A stretch of DNA of 64,000 nt from positions 1 to 64,000 of the forward strand of contig CACOFE010000003.1 in assembly GCA_902626365.1 (NCBI GenBank), written 5' to 3'. Numbering within the stretch: the stretch's first letter is position 1; every line of letters starts with the position of its first letter. Made by a program: the position numbers and the translations under genes. The stretch is from an uncultured Bacteroidota bacterium. Its GTDB lineage: Bacteria > Bacteroidota > Bacteroidia > Flavobacteriales > Flavobacteriaceae. Below the pieces are notes generated by a model. That model was not told the DNA's origin and did no database searches. It saw only the letters and a program-made list of their open reading frames with translations. Positions 20,812 through 31,264 of the stretch are shown here, piece after piece.

Positions 20812-21021
20812 ATGGAAGAAAAGAATGATCCTTTAGGGCTTGAGAATAAACTATACACAATCGAAGAGTTTGGTTCTATAATAAGAAATAAATTTGGAGG
20901 AGATAATTATATTTCTGACGTTATATTAGGTGAATTATTTCTTGCTAAATATCCCTTCTATTCTTGTAAAATTAAAAAATCTGAAAACTACATTCCCAAA
21001 AAAAACTGTGGGTGTTGTTAA
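20812..21021 (+). CDS. hypothetical small protein with Cys-rich C-terminus
   Basis: 69 aa ending NCGCC; TAAATTTG -7-like element at 20800-20807. Confidence 0.5.
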   Translation: MEEKNDPLGLENKLYTIEEFGSIIRNKFGGDNYISDVILGELFLAKYPFYSCKIKKSENYIPKKNCGCC

Positions 21022-21048
21022 GGTTTTTGAATATTACTGTCAGCTGAT

Positions 21049-21258
21049 TTATTTCTTCTTCTTGTTCCCTAAATAGCCAATTATAAAAAACAAAAATATT
21101 GTTAATACAGCATAACCAATAAGATCTGAGATTTCACCTTGATAATTCTGGGATTCTAATATATCATTAATAATAGCATTATCTCCATCATATTTATAAG
21201 TACAAGAAGATGCAAGTGAAATATAAAATAATGATATAAATTTTTTTGAAAATTTCAT
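21049..21258 (-). CDS. small hypothetical membrane/lipoprotein (likely start at 21258)
   Basis: MKFSKKFISLFYISLASSCTYKYDGDN...IGYAVLTIFLFFIIGYLGNKKKK; TAATG-type junction with the upstream ORF. Confidence 0.5.
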   Translation of the reverse strand: MKFSKKFISLFYISLASSCTYKYDGDNAIINDILESQNYQGEISDLIGYAVLTIFLFFIIGYLGNKKKK

Positions 21259-21659
21259 TAACTGGTAGATTTCCAATAAATAATAGTTAATGTATTTATG
21301 ATCAATGTAATGAATGTAAGTATTATTGTTAATAGATGTAATACTGTCCATAGTTGGTCATTTAAAGAATCTTTAGCTTCATTAATCATTGGAGTGATTA
21401 AATAGCAAACTAGCATAAGTACAAAACTTATGAAAGAAATGTATTTAAATAAATTTTGATTTGAGTTAATTATTAAAATTATGAAAGAGGCCAATGAAAT
21501 AATTGCGATGATAATAAAAAATTTAGGCCAAATATATCTTAAGAAAACACTTGAATCTTCAGCATTAATGAGTTTATTGATTGCTGGGGCAACAAGCGCT
21601 GATTGAAATAAAGTGATTCCAACAATCATTGCTGAAAACACTAACGGTAGATTTTTCAT
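21258..21659 (-). CDS. hypothetical membrane protein
   Basis: 133 aa with about four hydrophobic segments. Confidence 0.6.
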   Translation of the reverse strand: MKNLPLVFSAMIVGITLFQSALVAPAINKLINAEDSSVFLRYIWPKFFIIIAIISLASFIILIINSNQNLFKYISFISFVLMLVCYLITPMINEAKDSLNDQLWTVLHLLTIILTFITLIINTLTIIYWKSTS

Positions 21660-21784
21660 ATTTGTAATAAATTAATTCTAACGGTTTTGCATTTTTTACT
21701 ACTAAGCCTAATATCAAAATATAGGCCATAGACGATGAATAATGCGATATAGTAAGATAATTTTATATACAAGGTTCTCATTTA

Positions 21785-21934
21785 TTACCCCCCTCGTCCT
21801 ACTTTTCTAACACCTCCAGATTTGGCTCTGTTGTTTTGATTCTGAGCTTTATTTTTTGCAGATTTTTTATTAGAATTTTTTCCTTTATTATTTGATTGCT
21901 TGTCAAATCTATTTCCAAAAAATTTACTAGGCAT
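21785..21934 (-). CDS. small basic Asn/Lys/Gly-rich protein, 49 aa
   Basis: Hand translation: MPSKFFGNRFDKQSNNKGKNSNKKSAKNKAQNQNNRAKSGGVRKVGRGG; in an otherwise unannotated 350-bp gap. Confidence 0.4.
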   Translation of the reverse strand: MPSKFFGNRFDKQSNNKGKNSNKKSAKNKAQNQNNRAKSGGVRKVGRGG

Positions 21935-22007
21935 TGCTTTCTTTTAATTATATATTTTAAGTTATCAAATTTTTGATTAATTTCAGCAATTAACCAAAAA
22001 AAATAAC

Positions 22008-22463
22008 ATGAAGAAAATTCTTTTTACAATCGTTTTAGCAGCGCTTTTATTCAATTGTGAAACACCTGAAAAAAGTCAATACAATAAAAATGAAATAATC
22101 TTTGTAGTTGATATGAATTCAAATGAGGGTAAATCAGAAGATGATATTGCTGAGTTTTCTAAGTATTACACAGATGCTATTGACATGAATGAGCCCAACT
22201 CTCTTGGGTGGGGTTTTTACAATTCAGGCGATAAAGTAATTTTAATTGAAAGATACTTAGACGGAAATGCGATGATGCAGCATGGTAAAAATATTTCTGA
22301 GGGAGGACCACTAGAAACCCATTTTGCTAAATTCATGGAACATTTTACGATTAACAAAATAGATGTTTATGGCACTGCATCTGATGAATTAAAAGAATTT
22401 GTAAAACCTTTCGGGTTACCTTTCTATTTTCATCCTGATTTTGCAAAATTTAGCAGAAATTAA
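22008..22463 (+). CDS. lipoprotein, possible ABM-like (alpha+beta barrel) domain
   Basis: Lipobox ALLFNCE; ALGWGFYNSGDKVILIERYLDGNAMMQHGKNI-like region; 1-nt overlap with the FGE gene. Confidence 0.55.
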   Translation: MKKILFTIVLAALLFNCETPEKSQYNKNEIIFVVDMNSNEGKSEDDIAEFSKYYTDAIDMNEPNSLGWGFYNSGDKVILIERYLDGNAMMQHGKNISEGGPLETHFAKFMEHFTINKIDVYGTASDELKEFVKPFGLPFYFHPDFAKFSRN

Positions 22464-23515
22464 TGTATTACTTATCAAGATTTTTTTTCCTAATTTTTAC
22501 ATTAATTTTTTCTTGTGTTGATGCAACTAAAACCGTTGAGAGCTCATTCATTAATCCTGAAGGAATGATTTGGGTTGAGGGTAAATCTTACACAAAAGGT
22601 GCAAAGAATAATGACTCTTTTGCAATGATGAGGGAAAAACCATCCCACGAAGTTTACATTGATGGTTTTTTTATTGATGCAACTGAAGTTACAAATAATC
22701 AATTCGAAAAGTTTGTTAATGAAACGGGATATATTACAGTAGCTGAAAGGGAAATAGATTGGGAAGAAATGAAAAAAAATCTTCCAGTTGGAACACCAAA
22801 ACCTCACGACTCGATTTTACAGCCTGGTAGTTTAATATTTAATGATCAAATAAAAACCGTTGAGAATATGGAAAATTATTTTCAATGGTGGAGATGGCAA
22901 ACAGGTGCAAATTGGAAAGCGCCAAAAGGGCCAGGATCAAGCATTGAGAATAAGGGTAATTTTCCAGTTGTTCATATTGCATACGAAGATGCAATAGCCT
23001 ACTGTGATTGGGCTAACAGAAGATTACCCACTGAAGCTGAATGGGAATCAGCGGCTCAAGGAAATTATAAAAATGCCGTTTTTCCTTGGGGAGATGATGT
23101 AGATTTATTGAACTCAAATGCAAATACCTGGCAAGGTAATTTTCCTATTAAAAATGAATCAATTGATGGATATGAGATGGTTGCCCCAGTAAAATCTTTT
23201 CCTGCAAATAGCATTGGTATATTTGATATGGTTGGAAATGTTTGGGAGATTACAGACGATTTATTTAATGTCAATTACTATTCAGAAATAAGCACTGAAA
23301 CTGAACTAAAAAATCTCAAAGGCGCTAGTAGTTGCTACAACCCAAGCAACCCATACGAAATACAATATGTAATGAAAGGTGGATCGTTTTTATGTCATGA
23401 TTCTTATTGTGCAAGCTATAGAATTTCTGCAAGGATGGGAGTCAGTATAGATTCAGGCTCTGACCACACCGGATTTAGAACAGTTGCAACACCTGAAATG
23501 CTTCTAAATAAATAA
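22463..23515 (+). CDS. formylglycine-generating enzyme (sulfatase-modifying factor) family protein
   Basis: FIDATEVTNNQFEKFVNETGY, RRLPTEAEWESAA, GGSFLCHDSYCASYR (Cys-x4-Cys as in aerobic FGE), HTGFRTV. Confidence 0.92.
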   Translation: MYYLSRFFFLIFTLIFSCVDATKTVESSFINPEGMIWVEGKSYTKGAKNNDSFAMMREKPSHEVYIDGFFIDATEVTNNQFEKFVNETGYITVAEREIDWEEMKKNLPVGTPKPHDSILQPGSLIFNDQIKTVENMENYFQWWRWQTGANWKAPKGPGSSIENKGNFPVVHIAYEDAIAYCDWANRRLPTEAEWESAAQGNYKNAVFPWGDDVDLLNSNANTWQGNFPIKNESIDGYEMVAPVKSFPANSIGIFDMVGNVWEITDDLFNVNYYSEISTETELKNLKGASSCYNPSNPYEIQYVMKGGSFLCHDSYCASYRISARMGVSIDSGSDHTGFRTVATPEMLLNK

Positions 23516-23585
23516 CTCTTTTATTAAGCTTTAATACTCTATTTTTTTATATTTAGTATTGATAAAATAAACTAACTAATTTCAA

Positions 23586-25070
23586 ATGTATTATCTGGGT
23601 CTAGATGTTGGTAGTTCTTCTGTAAAGGCAGCTTTAGTTGAAGCAAATTCAGGCAAGAGTATTCTAAGTGTACATGAACCAAAAAATGAAATGAGTATAA
23701 GCTCATTAAAAAATGACTGGGCAGAGCAAGATCCAAATGTCTGGTGGAAGTACACGTGCACTGCTATAAAAAGAGTTTATAAAGAATCTAATATTGATCC
23801 TAAAAAAATTATTTCGATTGGGATTTCATATCAAATGCACGGACTAGTAATAGTTGATAAAAATGGGGAGTCACTTAGAGATTCTATTATTTGGTGTGAT
23901 AGTAGAGCGGTCAATATTGGAAATGATGCTTATGAAAAGTTGGGTGAGGATAAGTGTATGTCACATCTGCTAAATTCACCTGGAAACTTTACGGCATCAA
24001 AGTTAAAATGGGTAAAAGAAAATGAACCTGAGGTCTATGAAAAAATATATAAATATATGTTGCCTGGAGATTTTATCGCATATAAACTAACTGGTGAAAT
24101 TAACACAACAAGAAATGGTTTATCTGAAGGAATAATTTGGGATTATAAAAACAATGAAATCGCAAATTGGTTGCTAGACTTCTATGGTATTAATCCCAAT
24201 CTAACTCCTGATTTAGTTGACAACTTTACGAATCAAGGAGCTACCAATTCGAAATCATCTGAAGAAACTGGATTAAATATTGGAATTCCAATTACCTACA
24301 GAGCTGGCGATCAGCCAAACAATGCCCTTGCTTTAAATGTTTTTGATAATGGTGAAGTAGCAGCATCAGGCGGAACTTCAGGGGTTATTTATTCAATTAC
24401 AAACGATATTAACTCTAAGGAACCGTCTCGAATAAATCATTTTGCTCATGTTAATTATAATGATAACAACAAATCCATTGGAAAATTACTATGTATTAAT
24501 GGAGCAGGCATACAGTACAGATGGCTTAGAAATCATAGTGTTGGCAAATCATATGAAAAGATGAATGAAGCAGCATCAAGTATTCCAGTTGGGTCTGAAG
24601 GAATTTCGGTTATACCATTTGGTAATGGAGCTGAAAGAATGTTAAATAATAAAAATATAGGAACACATATATGTAACATTAATTTGAATCAACATAGCCA
24701 TGGTCATTTATACAGATCATCATTAGAGGGAATTGCTTTCTCTTTTATGTACGGAATGGAAATTTTAAAAAATGACAATGCGTTAATCAATGTGGTTAGG
24801 ACTGGTAATGATAATTTATTTAGATCTAAAATTTTTGCAAATACTGTTGCTACCTTAATAGGTCATGAAATTGAAATCTATAATACAACTGGTGCGTTTG
24901 GTGCTGCCAGAGCATCAGGAATTATGAATGATAATTTGGATTCATTTAGAAAAAAAATAACTAAAAACGATCACGTAATGACATTTTTACCACTTAAGAA
25001 TAGATCTGAATATGAAGATGCATATTCAAGATGGAAAGAAGATTTACAAGGAATATTAAAAAACAAATAA
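23586..25070 (+). CDS. xylB: xylulokinase (FGGY family)
   Basis: [40 protein letters not shown]; directly upstream of xylA. Confidence 0.93.
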   Translation: MYYLGLDVGSSSVKAALVEANSGKSILSVHEPKNEMSISSLKNDWAEQDPNVWWKYTCTAIKRVYKESNIDPKKIISIGISYQMHGLVIVDKNGESLRDSIIWCDSRAVNIGNDAYEKLGEDKCMSHLLNSPGNFTASKLKWVKENEPEVYEKIYKYMLPGDFIAYKLTGEINTTRNGLSEGIIWDYKNNEIANWLLDFYGINPNLTPDLVDNFTNQGATNSKSSEETGLNIGIPITYRAGDQPNNALALNVFDNGEVAASGGTSGVIYSITNDINSKEPSRINHFAHVNYNDNNKSIGKLLCINGAGIQYRWLRNHSVGKSYEKMNEAASSIPVGSEGISVIPFGNGAERMLNNKNIGTHICNINLNQHSHGHLYRSSLEGIAFSFMYGMEILKNDNALINVVRTGNDNLFRSKIFANTVATLIGHEIEIYNTTGAFGAARASGIMNDNLDSFRKKITKNDHVMTFLPLKNRSEYEDAYSRWKEDLQGILKNK

Positions 25071-25077
25071 TATAATT

Positions 25078-26391
25078 ATGAGTAAAGAATATTATAAGGG
25101 AATAGAAAAAATTCAATACGAGGGTGCTGACTCAGACAACCCTCTTGCTTTTAAATATTATGATCCTGGTAAGGTAGTTGCTGGAAAAACAATGAAAGAA
25201 CATTTCAAATTTGCAATTGCTTATTGGCATTCATTCTGTGGGGTTGGATCTGATCCTTTTGGACCAGGAACATTGAACTTTGAATGGGATAAAAATCCTG
25301 ACCCGATTAAGGCTGCAAAAGATAAAGCTGATGCTGCATTTGAATTTATAGGCAAAATGGGATTTGATTATTTCTGTTTCCACGATTTTGATTTAGTCAG
25401 GGAAGCTACAACGTTTTCAGAATCAGAAAAAAGACTTGAAACAATAGTTGACTACATAAAAAATAAAAAAGAGGAAAGTGGAATTAAGCTTCTTTGGGGA
25501 ACAGCAAACTGTTTTTCAAACCCAAGATATATGAATGGGGCAGCTACCAATCCAAATTTTAACGTAGTTGCTCATGCTGGTGCTCAGGTAAAATTAGCCT
25601 TAGATGCAACAATTGCTTTAGGTGGAGAAAATTATGTGTTCTGGGGTGGAAGAGAAGGCTACATGTCTTTGCTAAATACTGACATGGGAAGGGAACTTGA
25701 TCACATGGCAAGGTTTTTAACCATGGCTAAAGATTATGCTAGATCTCAAGGATTCAAAGGAACTTTTTTCATTGAACCAAAACCAATGGAGCCAATGAAG
25801 CATCAATATGATTTTGACTCTGCAACTGCAATTGGATTTCTTAAAGAATATGGACTTGATAAAGACTTTAAACTAAATATTGAAGTTAATCATGCAACCC
25901 TTGCGCAGCATACTATGCAACACGAGCTTGCTGTAGCTGCAAAAGCAGGGATGCTTGGAAGTATTGATGCCAATAGAGGTGACTACCAAAATGGCTGGGA
26001 TACTGACCAATTTCCAAATAATGTTTTTGAAACAACTGAAGCAATGTTAGTATTCCTTCAAGCTGGTGGACTTCAAGGCGGAGGAATAAACTTTGATGCT
26101 AAAATCAGAAGAAACTCTACAGATATTGAGGATATATTTTATGCACATATTGGAGGTGCAGATACTTTTGCGCGTGCACTAATTGCAGCTGATAAAATTA
26201 TGACATCATCATCCTATTCTGATCTAAGAAAAAGAAGATATGAAACTTTTGATAGCGGTAAAGGAAAGGACTTTGAAAATGGAAAATTGGAATTGAATGA
26301 TTTGTATAACATTGCTAAAGATGCAAACGAAATAAATCTCGAAAGTGGAAAGCAGGAGTTATTTGAAAATATTTTGAACCAGTATTTATAA
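25078..26391 (+). CDS. xylA: xylose isomerase
   Basis: [79 protein letters not shown]. Confidence 0.98.
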   Translation: MSKEYYKGIEKIQYEGADSDNPLAFKYYDPGKVVAGKTMKEHFKFAIAYWHSFCGVGSDPFGPGTLNFEWDKNPDPIKAAKDKADAAFEFIGKMGFDYFCFHDFDLVREATTFSESEKRLETIVDYIKNKKEESGIKLLWGTANCFSNPRYMNGAATNPNFNVVAHAGAQVKLALDATIALGGENYVFWGGREGYMSLLNTDMGRELDHMARFLTMAKDYARSQGFKGTFFIEPKPMEPMKHQYDFDSATAIGFLKEYGLDKDFKLNIEVNHATLAQHTMQHELAVAAKAGMLGSIDANRGDYQNGWDTDQFPNNVFETTEAMLVFLQAGGLQGGGINFDAKIRRNSTDIEDIFYAHIGGADTFARALIAADKIMTSSSYSDLRKRRYETFDSGKGKDFENGKLELNDLYNIAKDANEINLESGKQELFENILNQYL

Positions 26392-26397
26392 TATATT

Positions 26398-28050
26398 TTG
26401 ACAACAGTATTAGAGGGTTTAGATTGGATTGTCTTAGGAATATATTTTCTTGCACTGATTCTTGTTGCAGTTTGGGTTGTTTTACAAAAAAATAAAAATA
26501 CAGAAGACTATTTTCTGGCCGGAAGAAATGTTGGGTGGTTTGTAATTGGTGCTTCAATTTTTGCTTCTAATATTGGGTCAGAGCATGTAGTCGGTCTTGC
26601 CGGAACCGGATTTGAATCTGGAACTCCTATGGCTCATTACGAACTTCATGCATGGATAGTCTTGTTATTGGGTTGGTTGTTTTTACCATTTTATATTAGG
26701 AGCGGAGCTTTTACAATGCCTGAGTTTTTAGAGAAACGATTTGATTCAAAATCAAGATGGTTTTTATCTCTTTTTTCTCTAATTGCATATGTATTAACAA
26801 AAGTTTCCGTTACGATATACGCAGGTGGAATAGTTGTTTCTGAATTGCTAGGAATACCCTTTTGGTACGGAGCTATTGGAGTAGTAGTTTTTACTGGAAT
26901 ATATACTGTGATTGGAGGAATGAAAGCTGTAATTTATACCGAAACTCTACAGGCTATTATTCTTATTCTAGGGTCAATAATAATTACTTATCTTGGGTTA
27001 CAAGAAGTCGGTGGATGGGTTGAATTAAGAAACACCGTTGTTGCTGCAAGCCCTGATCATTTTAACATGTGGAGACCAATGTCAGATCCTGATTTTCCAT
27101 GGACTGGATTATTATTTGGTGGGACAATCGTAGGTGTTTGGTATTGGTGTACAGATCAATATATTGTTCAAAGGACCCTTGCTGCCAACAATATTAAAAT
27201 TGGAAGACGTGGTGCTATTTTTGGAGCATATTTAAAACTATTGCCTATATTCATTTTCTTGATACCTGGAATTATTGCATTTGCATTATCAATTCAAAAT
27301 CCAGAAATGTTTTCTGTTGAAAAAGCGGATAGAGCCTTCCCGATGCTTGTTAAAACTTTACTTCCTGTTGGGCTCAAAGGCTTAGTTGCTGGAGGTCTTA
27401 TGGCAGCACTTATGAGCTCACTTGCATCAGTATTTAATTCATGCTCAACGATATTTACAATCGATATTTACAAAAAATTAAAACCTAATGAATCAGAGAA
27501 AAAATTATTAAGTATTGGTAAGCTGGCTACTACTGTAATAGTAATTCTTGGAATAATTTGGATTCCTATTATGGAAAAAATCGGTGGTGGTGTTATGTAT
27601 CAGTATCTTCAAAATGTTCAATCCTATATTGCCCCACCAGTAGCTGCTGTTTTCATTTTAGGTATTCTTTGGAAAAGGGTTAATTCAAAAGCAGCTATAA
27701 CAACTCTGATGGCTGGTTTAATTCTATTAATTATGAGGCTTAGTTCAGAAATTTATTTTCAGCCTGAAATATCATCAGATACAATAGTTGATAGTTATAT
27801 GTTTGTTTTTGCCACAATTAATTTCTCACATATGGCAATACTGATGTTTATTTTTTCAATTCTATTGTGTGTAAGTGTGACGCTTTCTACGACTGAACCC
27901 GAATATAGTAAAATTGTAGGTTTATCATTTGGAACATTAACAAAGGAGCAGAAGTTAGAAAATAAAAATAGCTATGAAAAAGTAGATTTGGTTTTATCAG
28001 TGATTCTAGTAATCATAGTTGTTGCAATTTTAAACTATTTTACTGGCTAA
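26398..28050 (+). CDS. sodium/sugar symporter (SSS family), TTG start
   Basis: EDYFLAGRNVGWFVIGASIFASNIGSEHVVGLAGTG, WYWCTDQYIVQRTLAANN; in-frame TAA at 26389-26391 excludes an upstream start. Confidence 0.92.
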   Translation: MTTVLEGLDWIVLGIYFLALILVAVWVVLQKNKNTEDYFLAGRNVGWFVIGASIFASNIGSEHVVGLAGTGFESGTPMAHYELHAWIVLLLGWLFLPFYIRSGAFTMPEFLEKRFDSKSRWFLSLFSLIAYVLTKVSVTIYAGGIVVSELLGIPFWYGAIGVVVFTGIYTVIGGMKAVIYTETLQAIILILGSIIITYLGLQEVGGWVELRNTVVAASPDHFNMWRPMSDPDFPWTGLLFGGTIVGVWYWCTDQYIVQRTLAANNIKIGRRGAIFGAYLKLLPIFIFLIPGIIAFALSIQNPEMFSVEKADRAFPMLVKTLLPVGLKGLVAGGLMAALMSSLASVFNSCSTIFTIDIYKKLKPNESEKKLLSIGKLATTVIVILGIIWIPIMEKIGGGVMYQYLQNVQSYIAPPVAAVFILGILWKRVNSKAAITTLMAGLILLIMRLSSEIYFQPEISSDTIVDSYMFVFATINFSHMAILMFIFSILLCVSVTLSTTEPEYSKIVGLSFGTLTKEQKLENKNSYEKVDLVLSVILVIIVVAILNYFTG

Positions 28051-28878
28051 TTATTTTATTGTTGGTGGCCCAGATAAATACCAATTGGATTTTAAGAAAA
28101 TATCTGTCTGCAAAACTGTATCTACAAAATCATCACCCCTATTAAAGAATGCATGTTCAGCGCCTTCATACAAAATCAAATCACATCTACTGCCTATAGA
28201 CTCCATTCTTTTTTTATAGTTTTTGACCAATTCTACGGGAACTATTTTATCTTCTGTTCCAGTCAATATAATTGTTGGTGGAGCACCTTTTTTCAAATTT
28301 TCATATGGCGAAGCATCCGATGGATTTTTTATCCATTGCCATTTTCGACCAAAATGCAAAACCGGATTATAAAGGATTAATAAGTTAGGCTTTGAGCTTA
28401 CACTTAAATCCTCATTGGGGTTTTCAAATAAATCAATATTTCCGGCTACAGCAGCCAAATGCCCCCCCGCAGATCCACCTGCAGCAGCTATTAGATTTGG
28501 ATTAACAGAAAATAATTTAGCATTTGATCTTATAAATCTGATTGCTGATTTTGCATCTTCCATAGCCTCAATTGGGCTTGTTCCATGTTTATTCCTTATT
28601 CTATATTCAACGGAAAATGCAACCATTCCTCTTGATGCAAAATATATTGATTGTCTTTCGAATTGTTTATAATCTCCTGAGTTCCAACCTCCCCCATGAA
28701 AAAAAACGATGCAACTATAAGTTTGAGATTTATTAAAATCAACTGGCTTATAAACAAATAGATTAAGGTCTGCTTGATCTGTTGATTTATAAAGCACCCT
28801 TTCAGGGCTAATTTGAGAAAAGATTAAATTAAAAAAGAATAAAAAAAGTGTAACTAAAGAAAAATTAAATTTCTGCAT
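28051..28878 (-). CDS. alpha/beta hydrolase, candidate carbohydrate esterase
   Basis: FFHGGGWNSGD oxyanion motif, AAGGSAGGHLAA nucleophile elbow, GTEDKIVP, EGAEHAFFN; signal peptide. Confidence 0.82.
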   Translation of the reverse strand: MQKFNFSLVTLFLFFFNLIFSQISPERVLYKSTDQADLNLFVYKPVDFNKSQTYSCIVFFHGGGWNSGDYKQFERQSIYFASRGMVAFSVEYRIRNKHGTSPIEAMEDAKSAIRFIRSNAKLFSVNPNLIAAAGGSAGGHLAAVAGNIDLFENPNEDLSVSSKPNLLILYNPVLHFGRKWQWIKNPSDASPYENLKKGAPPTIILTGTEDKIVPVELVKNYKKRMESIGSRCDLILYEGAEHAFFNRGDDFVDTVLQTDIFLKSNWYLSGPPTIK

Positions 28879-28889
28879 AAAGTTTGAAT

Positions 28890-30794
28890 TTACTTTCTAA
28901 GTTCATTCATTTTTTCTCTTTCTAATTCACTGATTCTTTCAAATTGTTTCTTTGTGAATTTACTCAAAAGTTGTTGCGAAATCATTGAAAAAGTTTCTTT
29001 ATAAATCGCTTCAATTTCATCATTTGAAAGACCCTTGGAAGATGTAAGCTCATTGTTTCTAGCATACTTATCATAAAGAGTTTCTTGTAAAAATTTAGCT
29101 TGATTTTTATTCATCTGCATTTCAGCAGCTACATATCTACTTATGACTTTTGATCGTTCATTTGCCCATTTATTATTTGGTGCTGCTTTTATATATTGTT
29201 TGGTTACTTTATTATTGACTGGCTCAGGCTCATTAACAATTTGGGTGTTAAAAAATCTAGCTGCTAAAGTTTGAAATGTAGTCTTGATTCTTTGTTGTTC
29301 AGGGTAATTAATTATATTGTCCGTTTCAAGAGGGTCATTGTCATAATCATATAATTCTTCAGCAAATATGTCTTCAATATATATAGGTTCAGTACTCTTT
29401 TTATTTTTTACCCATACGGTATATCGATGTCTTTTAGTTCTAAAACTATAGCCCATAATATTTCCATGTCTTGGATATTGACTGACGGCAAATATTTTTG
29501 AAGTTGTTTGTTCTCCCATTATTTGAGACCTTAAACTTATTCCGTCAAGAACCTCTGGAATTTCTAATTCTGCCAAGTCACAAAGTGTCGGAAATACATC
29601 GATAAATTCAGTTGGAGAATTTACACTTACTGTTTTTTTAATTCTTGGATCTTTTATTAATAATGGTGATCTAGTTGATTGCTCAAAATTTGTGTGTTTA
29701 GTCCACATACTATGATCACCTAGGTGAAAACCATGATCACCCCATAAAACGATAATTGTATTTTTATCTAAGCCTTTTTCTTTTAATTTGGCAATAACTT
29801 TACCTATTTGTGCATCAATATAACTTGTTGCTGCATAATAACCATGAATTAATTTTCTTTGAATATCATCTGGGAGAATTAAAAGACCTTCATCATTTTC
29901 TATATATTCAATTCCAGGAGCTTTATATGTATTTATTTCCCATCCACCTTTATAAGCAATATCAACGGGGTTTTTTGACTTGGTTTGAAACTCTGCTAAT
30001 TGAACTTCTTCCTCTTTATATAAATTCCAATATTTAGTAGGCGCATTAAAAGGCAAGTGAGGTCTTAAAAAACCAACGGCTAGAAAAAATGGTTTTGTAG
30101 TATCCATTTGGTCCAATAATTCAACTGCTCTATTTGCGATTGCACCATCCATATACGCACCGTCAGGAACATCAGCATTTTCATACGGAGGCTTAAATCT
30201 ATCTGACTCGTACTTATTCAAGTTATTAACCCCTTTATCAATAGCCTCTTGTCTAAGCTTTGCTCTTACAGCTCTATTCTCTTTGCCTTGATAAAAGCCC
30301 CCAGATGGAAAACTATATCCATCGGAAAATGTTAATTGATTTTGAGTTACAAAAGGAACAGACCATGACCTTCTGTCTCTCCCACCGTCAACCGCTCTTG
30401 GGTCATAAATTTTTCCAACGCCAATTGTCTGATATCCGTTATTTTTAAAATGTTCAGGTAGTGTAAGAACCTCTGGGTTCACATCTCTCATCTTTGTTTT
30501 CAGATCCCAAACTTTTGTTTTATCAGGTCTTAGGCCAGTCAAAAAGCTGACCCTTGAAGCAGCGCAAATAGCAAGTTGATTTTGATTATTTAAAAAAACT
30601 GTTGCATCTTTTGAAAGTTCATCAATATTTGGTGTTACTGCAAACTCATCACCAAAGCTGCCAATACTGGGTTTTAAATCATCTACTGAAATAAATAAAA
30701 TATTTGGTTTCTGATTTTCTTGAGAATAGAAAGTAGTTAAAGTTGTTAGAAAAAAGCAAAAGACTAATGATTTTAAGAAATTCATAGCATTCAT
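28890..30794 (-). CDS. S1 sulfatase, iduronate-2-sulfatase-like (S1_7-like)
   Basis: NILFISVDDLKPSIGSFGD, AICAASRVSFLTGLRPDKTKVWD, WGDHGFHLGDHSMWTKHTNFE. Confidence 0.92.
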   Translation of the reverse strand: MNAMNFLKSLVFCFFLTTLTTFYSQENQKPNILFISVDDLKPSIGSFGDEFAVTPNIDELSKDATVFLNNQNQLAICAASRVSFLTGLRPDKTKVWDLKTKMRDVNPEVLTLPEHFKNNGYQTIGVGKIYDPRAVDGGRDRRSWSVPFVTQNQLTFSDGYSFPSGGFYQGKENRAVRAKLRQEAIDKGVNNLNKYESDRFKPPYENADVPDGAYMDGAIANRAVELLDQMDTTKPFFLAVGFLRPHLPFNAPTKYWNLYKEEEVQLAEFQTKSKNPVDIAYKGGWEINTYKAPGIEYIENDEGLLILPDDIQRKLIHGYYAATSYIDAQIGKVIAKLKEKGLDKNTIIVLWGDHGFHLGDHSMWTKHTNFEQSTRSPLLIKDPRIKKTVSVNSPTEFIDVFPTLCDLAELEIPEVLDGISLRSQIMGEQTTSKIFAVSQYPRHGNIMGYSFRTKRHRYTVWVKNKKSTEPIYIEDIFAEELYDYDNDPLETDNIINYPEQQRIKTTFQTLAARFFNTQIVNEPEPVNNKVTKQYIKAAPNNKWANERSKVISRYVAAEMQMNKNQAKFLQETLYDKYARNNELTSSKGLSNDEIEAIYKETFSMISQQLLSKFTKKQFERISELEREKMNELRK

Positions 30795-30795
30795 T

Positions 30796-31188
30796 TTATT
30801 TTTGAATTATTCTAAGTATTAAAATTGCTAGTTTAGAAACTGAAAAAGTAAAAAGTCCAAATAGAGGGGATAATAAAGCTACTTTTAGGCCTCCTGCAAT
30901 TATTGCTGGCTCAGCTGCTCCGCTTGCTTCAAGAACATCAAAAGCAGATATTAATCCTAAAAAAGCTCCCATTACTCCAAAAGCTAAGCCTAAAGTACCA
31001 CTATCACTTATGTGTTTAAGAATTTTTTTTGAAACTTCTTTATCCGTTTTGATTTTTAAAATAGATTTTACTGTAAAAAATATTGACATCAATAAACAGA
31101 TAAGAATTAGAGACATAAATAGTGATCCCCCTTCTAAAAATCTATCAAATAATGTAATTCCTAATATTGTTGTAATTATTGTCATCAT
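30796..31188 (-). CDS. MotA/TolQ/ExbB-like small membrane protein
   Basis: GTLGLAFGVMGAFLGLISAFDVLEASGAAEPAIIAGGLKVALLSPLFGLFTFSVSKL. Confidence 0.65.
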   Translation of the reverse strand: MMTIITTILGITLFDRFLEGGSLFMSLILICLLMSIFFTVKSILKIKTDKEVSKKILKHISDSGTLGLAFGVMGAFLGLISAFDVLEASGAAEPAIIAGGLKVALLSPLFGLFTFSVSKLAILILRIIQK

Positions 31189-31264
31189 TTTTTAATTTAC
31201 TATTTACTAAATATCAATAAAAATTAATAATTATCATAACTTTATTTAAGGTGAAAAAGTAAAT

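Noticed and set aside
22544-22807. 87-aa minus ORF
   Set aside because: Antisense to the well-supported FGE gene.
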